Notes: a model not told the origin generated them from the sequence alone. 64,000 nt of DNA from UBA7672 sp965279085 (GCA_965279085.1 OZ257149.1:186001-250000), one strand, 5' to 3'; shown: positions 48,480 through 58,525, numbered from the stretch's first letter. Translations and numbers: made by a program.

Positions 48480-48938
48480 TCACTCGGAGAACTCGACCAC
48501 GGCGTCGACTTCGACCGCCGATCCCATGGGCAGGACGGGGCAAGCAACAGCCGAGCGGGCGTGGCGGCCCCGATCGCCGAAAATCTCGACCATCAGGTCC
48601 GAGCAGCCGTTCACGACTTTCGGGATTTCCACGAAGTCCTTCGCGGCGTTGACAAAGCCGCCGAGCTTCACAACGCGCTTAACGCGCTCAAGGTCGCCGA
48701 GGGCGGCTTTCATCTGAGCGATGAGGTTGATGGCGCAGATGCGCGCGGCGTGCTGGCCTTCCTCGAGCGTCATGTCTTCGCCCAGCCGGCCCTTGATCAG
48801 ACCATCGGGCGCGGCGCTGACCTGGCCCGAGATGAAGAGGAGGTTGCCGGTGATGACGAAGGGCACATAGTTCGCAACCGGCGGGCGCGCCTCGGGAAGC
48901 GTTACGCCGGCGGCGTTGAGACGGTCAGTCACGGACAT
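48480..48938 (-). CDS. RidA/YjgF family protein
   Basis: Start ATG 48938 follows AGGAG; a longer open frame upstream enters a palindromic repeat and is rejected. The 152-residue protein has the Rid pattern of the longer subfamily: PEARPPVANYVPFVITGNLLFISGQV, MTLEEGQHAARICAINLIAQ, VKRVVKLGGFVNAA, and the final ARSAVACPVLPMGSAVEVDAVVE, with Arg where RidA needs it for enamine/imine deamination. RidA enzymes protect PLP enzymes from reactive 2-aminoacrylate. Confidence 0.9.
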   Translation of the reverse strand: MSVTDRLNAAGVTLPEARPPVANYVPFVITGNLLFISGQVSAAPDGLIKGRLGEDMTLEEGQHAARICAINLIAQMKAALGDLERVKRVVKLGGFVNAAKDFVEIPKVVNGCSDLMVEIFGDRGRHARSAVACPVLPMGSAVEVDAVVEFSE

Positions 48939-48985
48939 GCAGAAATCTCCTGATCTGGTGTCCTTGTATGGCGGCGTCGCACGGC

Positions 48986-49088
48986 TTGTCATCCCGGAAG
49001 CGCGAAGCGCTATCCGGGGCCCATTCTTTTGCTGGGGAAGCCTATGAGTGGTTCCCGGCTCTCCGCTTCGCTTCGGCCGGGATGACAA
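48986..49088. repeat. Intergenic palindrome (REP-like element C)
   Basis: TTGTCATCCCGG (48986-48997) and CCGGGATGACAA (49077-49088) are perfect complements, followed inward by the weaker pair AAGCGCGAAGCG / CGCTTCGCTT. The TCATCCCGG ... CCGGGATGA signature is typical of dispersed alphaproteobacterial REP-like elements. It lies between ridA and the DUF1905 gene. Confidence 0.82.
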
Positions 49089-49094
49089 TCGTGA

Positions 49095-49394
49095 TCACAA
49101 CCCGAACGAGACCCAAACCTCGATCGTATCGCCTGGCCTGATCTTCTCCTTGCGGCGCACGTCGGCCTTTACCGGCAGCACAAACGCGTCGCGCTTCTGG
49201 TCCGCGAACAGCGATGTTTCCCACGACGTCTTTCCGGTCTTCGCGACGACCCGGAATGAGCCGAAAGGCTTGCGTAGGCCCGTGGTCAGCGTGCGGATTC
49301 GCTTTGAAAGATCTGCGGGCAGCGTGACGAAGTGCCATGCGCCTGTGCTCTTCTGCGTCCATACTTTCGCGAGGAAGCTTTCCTCCAGCTTCAT
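49095..49394 (-). CDS. DUF1905 domain-containing protein
   Basis: The 99-residue protein matches DUF1905: WTQKSTGAWHFVTLPADLSKRI, a central GLRKPFGSFRVVAKTGKTSWETSLF, KRDAFVLPVKADVRRKEKIRPGD and a final VWVSFGL. It is a small beta-barrel fold of unknown function. It starts in an ATGA overlap with the dinB stop (49391-49394), so it is cotranscribed with the polymerase gene and might be induced with it. Confidence 0.88.
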   Translation of the reverse strand: MKLEESFLAKVWTQKSTGAWHFVTLPADLSKRIRTLTTGLRKPFGSFRVVAKTGKTSWETSLFADQKRDAFVLPVKADVRRKEKIRPGDTIEVWVSFGL

Positions 49395-50704
49395 TGCTTG
49401 TCCTTAGCGCGCTGGTTCTGCATGCGCGCCCCGCGACCCGTCATTACAGCCTCGCGGCCGAACTTCTCCCTCGCCTTGTCGGAGGCGCGTTCTGCCTTCG
49501 CACGCTTTAGCGCCTTGGGGTCGGCAAGGTCCAAAGCATCGGCCTTTGCATCCACCAGCTCTGAAATTCCGACCCCCAGCAGGCGATAGCGCGAGCCAAG
49601 CGCTTCCCGCGCCAGCATCGGCTTGGCGGCGCGGAAGATCACTTGAGCCAGTTGTGTTGGCTCGCTTAGCGAGACGCGCCGGGTGAAGCTCTTGAAGTCG
49701 TGCGTCTTAAGCTTGAGCGTGACGACACGGCCTTCGACGCCGGAGTGCTTTGCGCGGTCGGCGGTGCGTTCCGACAGGCGCCAGAGAATGTCCTCTAGCG
49801 TGCGCGGGTCCGAGACATCCTCATTGAACGTTGTCTCGGAGGATACGCTCTTGCGTTCGCCGTCAGGGTCGACCTTGCGCTCATGCCGGCCGAAGGCGCA
49901 GTTGTGCAGCCACAGACCGGTTTCGCCATATCGCTTCACCAGCGTCTTCACGTCGATCTTCTGGATATCGCTGACTGTGCGGATGCCGTCGCCGTTCAGC
50001 TTCTTCTCGAACTGGGCGCCGACGCCACCGATGACGCGCACCGATTTCGGGGCGAGGTAGGCCGGCGCCTCATCGATGGAGAGAACGAAGAAGCCACGGG
50101 GCTTGTCGGCTTCACTTGCCGTCTTAGCCAGGAACTTGTTGCTAGCCAAGCCGACGGAGATCGTGAGGTTGAGCTCCTTCTCCACGGCCTTCTGCAATTT
50201 CATCAGGCTGATCACCGGCGGCGCGCCGTGAAGCTTCTCGGTGCCGGAGAGATCAAGATACGCTTCGTCGATCGACACGGGCTCCACCAGCGGGGTCAGC
50301 GCCTGCATCATTTCCCGGATGCGGCGGCCTTCCTGCACGTAGAGGTCCATCCGCCCCTTGATGACGACAGCGTTGGGGCAGAGCTTCAGCGCCTTGAACA
50401 TGGGCATGGCCGACCGCACGCCATACGTGCGGGCGACATAGCAGCAGGTCGACACCACGCCCCGCTTGCCGCCGCCGACGATGACCGGAAGGCCAATCAG
50501 GTCCGGCCGATCGCGCTTCTCGATGGAGGCGTAGAAGGCGTCGCAGTCGATGTGGGCCACGCCCAACTCGAACAGCTTCGAATGCGAGACGACTCGTACC
50601 GAGCCACAGGACGCGCAACGCCGCTGAGTCCCCTGCCAGACGGCGAAGCAGTCCCGGCACGCAACCGGTAAATTATCGTTGCTGGAAGCAATTGTTCCGT
50701 TCAA
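49391..50704 (-). CDS. dinB: DNA polymerase IV (DinB) with N-terminal zinc ribbon
   Basis: A Y-family translesion polymerase. Core signatures: HIDCDAFYASIEKRDRPDL with metal-binding Asp, GVVSTCCYVARTYGVRSAMPMF, VEPVSIDEAYLDLSGTEKL, and GLASNKFLAKTASEADKP, then HhH (VIGGVGAQFEKKL) and little-finger domain. Before the core is CRDCFAVWQGTQRRCASC, a C2-x10-C2 zinc-ribbon-like extension. No convincing ATG: TTG 50704 with GGAAA upstream gives about 437 residues; ATG 50833 would add 43 AT-richer, unconserved residues. I see no SOS-type GTTC-N7-GTTC box upstream. It is divergent from divK. Confidence 0.93.
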   Translation of the reverse strand: MNGTIASSNDNLPVACRDCFAVWQGTQRRCASCGSVRVVSHSKLFELGVAHIDCDAFYASIEKRDRPDLIGLPVIVGGGKRGVVSTCCYVARTYGVRSAMPMFKALKLCPNAVVIKGRMDLYVQEGRRIREMMQALTPLVEPVSIDEAYLDLSGTEKLHGAPPVISLMKLQKAVEKELNLTISVGLASNKFLAKTASEADKPRGFFVLSIDEAPAYLAPKSVRVIGGVGAQFEKKLNGDGIRTVSDIQKIDVKTLVKRYGETGLWLHNCAFGRHERKVDPDGERKSVSSETTFNEDVSDPRTLEDILWRLSERTADRAKHSGVEGRVVTLKLKTHDFKSFTRRVSLSEPTQLAQVIFRAAKPMLAREALGSRYRLLGVGISELVDAKADALDLADPKALKRAKAERASDKAREKFGREAVMTGRGARMQNQRAKDKQ

Positions 50705-50874
50705 GATGCATTTCCGGTCGGAAGTGTTTGTAAACCCGGCGCTTTTGTTAATTCGCAGCACGGATGCAGCTGCTCTGCCAGCCGCAGTTGAAAATACGCG
50801 GTTAATACTCTCAGGTCTAACAAGAAGGGACAAAATCGGGAATCAACCCGGCTCGGTCCTAGCGTGATGTGCTG

Positions 50875-51305
50875 ATGGCGACGCCCCCCGCCAAGAAAGT
50901 CCTCGTCGTTGAAGACAACGAGCTCAACATGAAGCTCTTCTGCGATCTGTTGGACGCCTTCGGATTTCAGACCGTCGAGAGCCGCGACGGGCTGAAGGCT
51001 GTCGATCTCGCGCGCACGCACAAACCCGATCTCATCATCATGGACATCCAGCTGCCGGAAGTGTCGGGCCTCGACCTCACACGCTGGATCAAGGACGACG
51101 CGGCGATCAACCAGATCCCGATCATGGCTGTCACCGCCTTCGCAATGCGGCAGGACGAGCGCCTGGTGCGTGAAGCCGGCTGCGAAGCCTACATGTCGAA
51201 GCCGATCCAGATGACCGCGTTCATCAACGAGGTGAAGAAGCTCACCGGACCGCGCGGCGCAGGGCAGCCACGTAATGCGCCCCCGCCGCCCCGGAGAGCG
51301 GCGAG

Positions 51306-51309
<4 letters not shown>
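50875..51309 (+). CDS. divK: Single-domain response regulator DivK
   Basis: DivK controls polarity and the cell cycle through the PleC/DivJ-CtrA pathway in Caulobacterales. The 144-residue protein is a single receiver: KKVLVVEDNELNMKLFCDLLDAFGF, phospho-Asp in LIIMDIQLPEVSGL, VTAFAMR and YMSKPIQ. It has an extra C-terminal Pro/Arg-rich tail of about 20 residues (RNAPPPPRRAAR) not present in the short Caulobacter form. ATG 50875 is preferred over GTG 50869. It overlaps pleD by 4 nt (ATGA, 51306-51309), the divK-pleD order known from Caulobacter. Confidence 0.93.
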
Positions 51310-52673
<1,364 letters not shown>

Positions 52674-52722
52674 GACGTCGAGGCGCCTTAACTTCGCCGC
52701 CGATCGGGGGCATATAGCGCCG

Positions 52723-52944
52723 ATGGACGCCCTTACCCTCGGATCACAGCCCGGCGAGGCCAAGCTTCGTTACCTCGATGCGGACTTCGAGGTCATCAAG
52801 CCGGGTCGCTTCGTCACCTGCGCCGTGACGCGCCGCAAGATCGCGCTCGAGGATCTGCGTTATTGGAATGTTGATACTCAGGAAGCCTACTTCGACGCGG
52901 AAACAGCGTTGAAAAGATGGAAGCAGCTGAACGGTCGGGAATAG
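52723..52944 (+). CDS. DUF2093 domain-containing protein
   Basis: A 73-residue protein of a small alphaproteobacterial family: KLRYLDADFEVIKPGRFVTCAVTRRKIALEDLRYWNVDTQEAYFDAETAL (read in pieces) with a single Cys and a conserved LRYWNVD-type segment. Function unknown. It begins 49 nt after pleD and overlaps the M23 lipoprotein gene by 28 nt, in another frame on the same strand. Confidence 0.85.
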   Translation: MDALTLGSQPGEAKLRYLDADFEVIKPGRFVTCAVTRRKIALEDLRYWNVDTQEAYFDAETALKRWKQLNGRE

Positions 52945-53927
52945 TCCTCAAGACAATCATCGCCGGGTTTTTCCTCGCCGCTTGCGCAGGGCCCGCGACC
53001 CAGCCTGCTGTTTCCGCTGCTCCACCAATAGTAGCCCCGCTCATCATCAGCGAAGCGCTGCCGCCCCCGCCTGTGACCCCGCCGCCTGTGGTCGCGGAAG
53101 CGCCTGCGCAACCTGATTCTCCCTCGATCTCATGCGTGAGTTCCACCACACAGGGCGGCGCAATCGTCTGCCGCACAACGCCCGCCGCCACGATCTCGCT
53201 CGACGGCAAGACTGTCGCCATCGCCAGCATGGGTGGCATCGCCATCGTCGGCCTCACACGCGATGCACCCGCGCAGGTCCGGATTGGCTCAAAGCCGCTG
53301 AGCAGCGAATACGAAGTCATGGCGACCGTCGATGTCCTGCCGCGCACCGACACGGTCTCGAAGCTCACCATGGAGTGCGACCAGATTTCCGCGCAGACGC
53401 CGCAGCAGAAGCGGCATGCAGAAGTCAGCTGGGTGAAGAAGGACGAGGCACTGAAGACGTTCGCGCCACCGCTCGCGCCTGTCAGCTTCATCAAGCCGGC
53501 TGATGGCCCCTATTCGAGCCCTTACGGCGCGACGCGTACCTACACGCCGAAGACCAACGATTGCGAGCCCACGGTCAACGTCCACAACGGCCAGGACATC
53601 GCCATCCCGACCGGTACGGCGATACGCGCGCCCATGGCCGGCACAGTCATTCTCGCCGATCCCGATCTCTACTACGAAGGCGGCTGCGTCTTCCTCGATC
53701 TAGGCTACGGCCTCGTCTCGGTGACGATGCACATGAGCCGGATCGATGTGAAGGCCGGCGACAGGGTGGAGCAGGGCGCACTACTCGGCCTTTCCGGCGC
53801 CACGGGGCGCGTCACGGGTCCGCACCTTCACTGGGCGATCAAGTACCGGAACGTGAATTCGTCGGATCGCGGAACCGACATCTGGCTCGACCCCGTGCTG
53901 ATGCTCGGGCTAAAGTCTCCCGGCTGA
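52917..53927 (+). CDS. M23 family metallopeptidase, lipoprotein
   Basis: ATG 52917 overlaps the DUF2093 gene; the N-terminus MEAAERSGIVLKTIIAGFFLAACAG has a lipobox (LAAC), so the 336-residue protein is a lipoprotein. A long Pro-rich region precedes the M23/LytM domain: SPYGATRTYTPK, NVHNGQDIAIPTGTAIRAPMAG with HxxxD ligands, and VTGPHLHWAIKYRN with the HxH. The catalytic ligands are complete, so it may cut peptidoglycan crosslinks; it could also act as a non-lytic activator. Two Cys (ISCVS, VCRT) precede the domain. Confidence 0.9.
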   Translation: MEAAERSGIVLKTIIAGFFLAACAGPATQPAVSAAPPIVAPLIISEALPPPPVTPPPVVAEAPAQPDSPSISCVSSTTQGGAIVCRTTPAATISLDGKTVAIASMGGIAIVGLTRDAPAQVRIGSKPLSSEYEVMATVDVLPRTDTVSKLTMECDQISAQTPQQKRHAEVSWVKKDEALKTFAPPLAPVSFIKPADGPYSSPYGATRTYTPKTNDCEPTVNVHNGQDIAIPTGTAIRAPMAGTVILADPDLYYEGGCVFLDLGYGLVSVTMHMSRIDVKAGDRVEQGALLGLSGATGRVTGPHLHWAIKYRNVNSSDRGTDIWLDPVLMLGLKSPG

Positions 53928-53938
53928 AGGGGAGCATC

Positions 53939-54415
53939 ATGGCCACTGCGAAGAAGGCGGCGAGCAAGTCCGCCACCAAGACAAAGCCGACAAAAGTCAG
54001 CGTGAAGGATTTCATCGCAGCCGTGCCCAACGACACGCGCCGCGGCGATGCCGAAACGCTGCTAAAGATCTTCGGGAAGGTGACCGGCTGGAAGGCGCAG
54101 ATGTGGGGCCCGACGATCATCGGCTTCGGCAAGTACACCTATACCTATGACAGCGGCCATTCAGGCGACATTTGTGTCACTGGCTTCTCTCCGCGCGGCG
54201 CCGCCCTGTCGATCTATGGCGGTCTCTATCCTGACCAGCCGGAAGCGCAGGCCATGCTGAAAACACTCGGCAGGCACAAGTCGAGCAAGGCCTGCGTCTA
54301 CATCAACAAGCTGGAAGACGTGGACCTGAAGGTGCTTGAGAAATACCTCAAGGCTGGCGTGGCCAACATGAAGAAGATCTCGAAGGAAAAAGGCTGGCCG
54401 CTGGTAGGAACCTGA
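53939..54415 (+). CDS. DUF1801 domain-containing protein
   Basis: Start ATG 53939 after AAGGGGAG; a longer frame from 53561 runs through the M23 gene and is rejected. The 158-residue protein has a Lys/Ala-rich N-terminal tail (MATAKKAASKSATKTKPTK), then the DUF1801 fold: DFIAAVPNDTRRGDAETLLKIF, GKVTGWKAQMWGPTIIGFGKY, SIYGGLYPDQPE and YINKLEDVDLKVLEKYLK. Function unknown; the fold resembles a YdhG-like iron-binding protein. It follows the M23 gene by 12 nt. Confidence 0.9.
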   Translation: MATAKKAASKSATKTKPTKVSVKDFIAAVPNDTRRGDAETLLKIFGKVTGWKAQMWGPTIIGFGKYTYTYDSGHSGDICVTGFSPRGAALSIYGGLYPDQPEAQAMLKTLGRHKSSKACVYINKLEDVDLKVLEKYLKAGVANMKKISKEKGWPLVGT

Positions 54416-54421
54416 CGGCTG

Positions 54422-55585
54422 CTACTGCCCTGCGCCAGTGCGTGGTGGATCAGCCCGCTCCACCCCGTCGCCATCCTTCGGCTTAGGTCCGCCCTTCATC
54501 CACGCCAGCAGTTCGTCGAATGCTACGGCGACTTCCGCCGTCGTGATCGAGCCATGGCCGTAGTGGTCGAAGATCTGGAAGGCGACGTTCTTCTCTCCGC
54601 CATTCCGGCGCACCAGCGCCATGTAAGCTTCGGTCGTGTCCGACGGCACGATCGGGTCGTAGATCGGCTGCAGGATGAGCAATGGCTTCTGCGGCTTGCC
54701 CGTCGCGGTGTACCACGTCTTGAGATAGGTGTTCGCGCCCGGATCGGCCCTGTGGCGCTTCACGCCCTTGTTCACCGCCGTTATGTCGTCGTCGACGAAA
54801 TAGATCGTCGTCTCGTTCGAGAACGGATTGCCGCCGGAACGCTCCTGCGCCTCGTGGATCAGGTAGGAGTGGAAGGCGACCGTGGAGGCGACGTCCTCCT
54901 TCTTGCGTCCCCATGCACGACGGAAGATCTCGGCCTTCTCAGGATTGGCGTCCAGCGCCGCCTGGACTTTCGCCGCGGTCGGGGAGTTGGCGCCAATGGA
55001 ATATGGCATTCCGTTCAGCGGCCCGACGACGGGCGGCATCACATCGGGAAAGTAGTAGTCGAACAGCGCCAGCATCTCGAAATTCCAGTTCATGTTCTCG
55101 AGGCGCGCGTCGAGCCCCGAACAGCACGTCACCAGCCCGGCGTCGTAGATGTCCGGCTGCGTCTCGACCGAGGCCGTCGTCACGCTGGCGCCCATCGCGC
55201 CGCCTGTGGCGATTACGGTGTCTGGCGCGCCGTACTTCGTCTCGAAGTGCTTCAGCATCTTCACATTGTCGGTCAGCGCCTGCTCGACCGCCCAGCCGCC
55301 GCGCGAATAGCTCGACTGGGCAACAGCGAACCCACGATCCAAGAACACGCGCAGACGGGCCGAAGGCGCGCCCGCCTGCGGAATGCGGGGCTCGGGCGAA
55401 TAGCCGTGGTTCATCACCACCACGCTCTTGTTCCATTTCGCGGGCATGTCGATACGGAAAGTCGCCCCATCAATGACGCCGGTCTCCGTCTTCACATAGC
55501 CAGCCGGGGCGAGCGTCTGCTGCGCGAACGCCACCGGCGCGCAGAGCAGGGCGGCGCAAAGAATCGCGGCGGATTTCCTGCCCAT
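54422..55585 (-). CDS. Secreted alpha/beta-hydrolase-fold protein with Ala at nucleophile site
   Basis: ATG 55585 follows GGGAGAG and gives a signal peptide (MGRKSAAILCAALLCAPVAFAQ). The 387-residue protein has the hydrolase strand-turn layout: VVVMNHGYSPEPRIPQAG, AVAQSSYSRGGWAVEQALTDN, then the nucleophile elbow position IATGGAMGASV, where the usual Ser in G-x-S-x-G is Ala (codon GCG). Later LLILQPIYDPIVPSD and IFDHYGHGSITT could hold the acid and His. The family is probably S9/tannase-like; the altered elbow suggests loss of activity or a displaced nucleophile. Confidence 0.8.
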   Translation of the reverse strand: MGRKSAAILCAALLCAPVAFAQQTLAPAGYVKTETGVIDGATFRIDMPAKWNKSVVVMNHGYSPEPRIPQAGAPSARLRVFLDRGFAVAQSSYSRGGWAVEQALTDNVKMLKHFETKYGAPDTVIATGGAMGASVTTASVETQPDIYDAGLVTCCSGLDARLENMNWNFEMLALFDYYFPDVMPPVVGPLNGMPYSIGANSPTAAKVQAALDANPEKAEIFRRAWGRKKEDVASTVAFHSYLIHEAQERSGGNPFSNETTIYFVDDDITAVNKGVKRHRADPGANTYLKTWYTATGKPQKPLLILQPIYDPIVPSDTTEAYMALVRRNGGEKNVAFQIFDHYGHGSITTAEVAVAFDELLAWMKGGPKPKDGDGVERADPPRTGAGQ

Positions 55586-55766
55586 GACGTCTCTCCCATG
55601 ATGCCGCGTTTGCCGCTGGCCTATCACTGCGAGGAATGCTGTCCCAAGCTGGCTACTATGTCGAGGCTGAGACGCCTGACGGCGCCAAGCCGGGGGTGGA
55701 CGATGGCTACCAATTTGCACCCCAACGTCGTTAAGATTGAAGCCGCAAGGGCCGGATACATGGGCG

Positions 55767-56738
55767 ATGGCGCGATTTGAAGTCGTAATTCCCTTCTACC
55801 AGCGCGAGGCCGGGCACCTGGTTAACGCTCTGGCTTCGATATTCGCGCAAGGCGTCGAGAATATCCGCGTGAATATCGTGGATGATGGCTCGCCGCGGCC
55901 GGCGGCGCTGGATCTCGCCATGGTCCCGGAAGCGCAGCGGGCGCGCGTCAATCTGGTGGTCCAGAAGAACACAGGCGCCAACGGCGCACGCAACCGGGGG
56001 CTTTCGGAAGTTGGACCAGATGCACGTTATGTGGCCTTCTTGGATTCCGACGATACGTGGCTGCCTGGCCATCTCGAACGCGCAGCTGCCGCGCTGGACA
56101 GGCCCAGCGCGAACTTCTTCTATGACACGATCAGGGTCGATGAAGCGTTCGCAGAGGGCTATTGCCCGCCCGAGGAAATCATCGATCCCGGCCATTTCGT
56201 TCGCCCGGAAGACGCGCCGTATCTCATGGAGGTTGGCAGCCCGCTGCATCTGTTGTGTGGCGAGTGGTATCGCCACATGCATCTGTCCGTAACAGTCCTT
56301 TCAGGAGCGCTCGCGCGCAGCGTGCGGTTCGATCGGAACTTCACGATCGCGGACGATTATGAATTCTTCTACCAGTGCGCGCGCCGGCCCGGATTCTGGC
56401 TGATCGACACGCGCAACGGTGCCGAGCGCGGCTCGGGCGCCAACATCTGGCACGGCATCAAGGCATCGGCCCTGCGCTACTCGCAAGAGAAGTACTATTC
56501 GATGTTGGTCCTGAGCCGCCTCAGTCGGGAAGCGAAGCTCGACAAAGCTTCGAAGCACGCGGCGAAAGATCGAATCCGGATCTATCGCGAGCAGTTCTTC
56601 TGGGCCCAGCGCGATCGGATGAAAGAGGGCCACAAGCCTGATCTCGACCTGTGGTTGAAGTACATCATCAACGATCCCGGCTTCGGCGGCTTCGTGCTGT
56701 CGCGGGTGATTGGCAGGCGCAAGCCCGCCGCATCCTGA
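55767..56738 (+). CDS. Glycosyltransferase family 2 (GT-A) protein
   Basis: With ATG 55767 (MARFEVVIPFYQREAGHLVNAL) about 323 residues. The GT-A fold is clear: VNIVDDGSPRPAAL, NTGANGARNRGL, VAFLDSDDTWLPGHLERAA (DxD in FLDSDD) and FDRNFTIADDYEFFYQCARR with an acceptor-side Asp pair. No membrane helix, so it acts at the cytosolic membrane face or in the cytosol. The sugar donor cannot be read. It is divergent from the hydrolase and stands alone, with a 110-nt gap to the lipoprotein gene. Confidence 0.87.
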   Translation: MARFEVVIPFYQREAGHLVNALASIFAQGVENIRVNIVDDGSPRPAALDLAMVPEAQRARVNLVVQKNTGANGARNRGLSEVGPDARYVAFLDSDDTWLPGHLERAAAALDRPSANFFYDTIRVDEAFAEGYCPPEEIIDPGHFVRPEDAPYLMEVGSPLHLLCGEWYRHMHLSVTVLSGALARSVRFDRNFTIADDYEFFYQCARRPGFWLIDTRNGAERGSGANIWHGIKASALRYSQEKYYSMLVLSRLSREAKLDKASKHAAKDRIRIYREQFFWAQRDRMKEGHKPDLDLWLKYIINDPGFGGFVLSRVIGRRKPAAS

Positions 56739-56848
56739 CAATCCGGTCATGCCGGATCGTGTGCGCTGATCGAGCACGGCGTGCGGACTTGCAACCGGCG
56801 CCGTCAGGTCTCAGTTTGGCTGTCGGGGTGCAATACGAAGGACGTGTC

Positions 56849-57169
56849 ATGAAATTCCTGCCGGCTTGCGCGGCGATGGCTTTGTCCCTGGCGCTCGGCG
56901 CCTGTGGAATGCTGGGCGGACAGGAAGGCCCCCCGCCGGAATCGCCTGCCGCCCGTGCGCCTGCCGCGCTGCCCCCGCCGGCGCAGCCGACGCCCGCGCC
57001 CGTGGCCGCCGCGCCGGCGGCTCCGCCTGTGCCGGAGGATCTACCGGCCGTTCCAGCCGAGCAGGTCCGCTGCATTCCGCCCTACGTGCTGCAGACGACG
57101 CAGAAGGATGGCGTCACGGATGCGCGTTGTGTGGCGCCGTCCGAAGTCTCGGGCATGCCGAAGAACTAG
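56849..57169 (+). CDS. Pro/Ala-rich lipoprotein (106 aa)
   Basis: ATG 56849 has AAGGA 6 nt upstream. The N-terminus MKFLPACAAMALSLALGACG has a lipobox (LGAC). The mature part has a 50-residue Pro/Ala linker, then a short folded end with two Cys (VRCIPPYV, DARCVAPSEV). Anchored in a membrane; no family is recognised. It ends in a 4-nt overlap with the convergent thioesterase gene. Confidence 0.72.
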   Translation: MKFLPACAAMALSLALGACGMLGGQEGPPPESPAARAPAALPPPAQPTPAPVAAAPAAPPVPEDLPAVPAEQVRCIPPYVLQTTQKDGVTDARCVAPSEVSGMPKN

Positions 57170-58095
57170 ACCGACAATCCGGCCGGAGCGACCTGCGCCA
57201 GCGCTGCCTGCATGTCGGGCGTGGCCGGCATGATCTTGCGTGTCTCCAGGTTCAGCGCGACGGCCACGGCCTCTGTCGTGCACCACGCCTCGCCTGAATC
57301 CGGGTCGACGATCCAGTGGATGAAGGAATGCACCTTCTCCTTCTGGAAGCCGCGTCCAGAGCGGATGACGAACCGATCGCCCGCGCGTGGCCAGCGGCGA
57401 TAGACCAGTCTGTATTCCAGCACCGCCCCACCCATGCGCACGGTTTCGCCGCGAGCAATGGCGGCATTGGCTACCATCGTACGCCACGGTCGCAGCAGAT
57501 GAGCGATCGAGTCGGACAGGCGACCGATGAAGAATTCCGGCATCAGATGGCCGGTCAAGCCGCATTCCTCGGTCTTGATGACGCCACGCCCGATGGCCGG
57601 CGCGCCGATGGCGTCGGCATCGGCCATGAGCGCGGCCGCGCGATGCGGCTGGGAGAGATCAATTGACCGCGGCGCGCAGGCCGCTGGCGCTTCGCCCTTC
57701 AGCGATTCAAGCCGCTTCCGCGTATCGGGCGACCACGGGAAGGTCGCGCCGGATGCCACATCGACATGATCCACCCATGTCCGGAACGACGCGCATGGCT
57801 CGCCGGTGGCGTGGTCGATCTGCTGGTACAGCAGCACTGACGTATCAGCGACCTCCAGCACGCAGGCGGACATTGTGAACGGCTCGCCCGCCTTTGCCTC
57901 GCGCATGAAGCGGATATGCTGGTCGCGTGGGCGGAGCGTCGATTGCCCACGATCCCGAAAAGCCTGACCGAGCCCGGCGACGTGGGCGACCTCCGCAAGA
58001 CCTTCCATCATCTTCGCAACGTAGAAGCGCACATTCATGTGCCCCATCTCGTCGCATTCCCAGGTGTTGATGCTGCCGCGATAGACCTCGATCAT
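57166..58095 (-). CDS. Double-hotdog acyl-CoA thioesterase
   Basis: ATG 58095 (MIEVYRGSINTWECDEMGHMNVRFY) is chosen because it forms an ATGA overlap with the previous stop. The 309-residue protein has two hotdog modules: the first with the NTWECDEMGHMNVRFYVAKM motif (Asp/His/Asn catalytic region of 4HBT-type enzymes), the second around VLEYRLVYRRWPRAGDRFVIRSG. It probably hydrolyses acyl-CoA or acyl-ACP. Third gene of the zur-DUF5990-thioesterase operon. Confidence 0.85.
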   Translation of the reverse strand: MIEVYRGSINTWECDEMGHMNVRFYVAKMMEGLAEVAHVAGLGQAFRDRGQSTLRPRDQHIRFMREAKAGEPFTMSACVLEVADTSVLLYQQIDHATGEPCASFRTWVDHVDVASGATFPWSPDTRKRLESLKGEAPAACAPRSIDLSQPHRAAALMADADAIGAPAIGRGVIKTEECGLTGHLMPEFFIGRLSDSIAHLLRPWRTMVANAAIARGETVRMGGAVLEYRLVYRRWPRAGDRFVIRSGRGFQKEKVHSFIHWIVDPDSGEAWCTTEAVAVALNLETRKIMPATPDMQAALAQVAPAGLSV

Positions 58096-58523
58096 CCGCG
58101 CACTTTCCAAGTCACCTTCACCGTCGCGCAGGAAGGCTCGCCCTTCTTGTCGGTGCCTTCGTAGGATCCATCGAGCACCAGCATCCCGGCGCTCACCTTC
58201 TTTGTCATCGCCGACGTGATCTCGGGCAGGTCGATCTTTGCTCTGCGGCTCCAGAGCGTATCCTTCTGTCCGGCGCCTTGCCCAATCGCTACATACACGA
58301 AGCGGCGCGTCTTGCCTTCGGTGCGCACATGATCGCCGAGGAAGCGCCAGCCGCTCTTGCCTTCTTCCAGCCGTAACGGGATTTCGAACGTCATCGTCTT
58401 GCCCGTCGACATGCGAACGTCGACATTCTCGCCGTCCTTGCCCTGAAGGCAGTGTGCAACGCCCTTTGGCGGCGTCAGCACGGACAGGTAGAGCGTGACA
58501 TTGTCCTTGCCCCCGCCCGCCAT
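58092..58523 (-). CDS. DUF5990 family protein
   Basis: ATG 58523 (MAGGGKDNVTLYLSVLTPPKGVA) is chosen; an ATG at 58547 lies inside the zur end. The 143-residue protein matches DUF5990: strands VTLYLSVLTPPKG and MTFEIPLRLEEGKSGWRFLGDHV, FVYVAIGQGAGQ, and a final MLVLDGSYEGTDKKGEPSCATVKVTWKV. Function unknown. It follows zur by 2 nt and overlaps the thioesterase start by 4 nt, so all three are one transcript. Confidence 0.82.
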   Translation of the reverse strand: MAGGGKDNVTLYLSVLTPPKGVAHCLQGKDGENVDVRMSTGKTMTFEIPLRLEEGKSGWRFLGDHVRTEGKTRRFVYVAIGQGAGQKDTLWSRRAKIDLPEITSAMTKKVSAGMLVLDGSYEGTDKKGEPSCATVKVTWKVRG

Positions 58524-58525
58524 GG

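Noticed and set aside
50705..50874. SOS box or CtrA site between dinB and divK
   Set aside because: I looked for GTTC-N7-GTTC and TTAA-N7-TTAA. There are isolated GTTC and TTAA half-sites but no correctly spaced pair.
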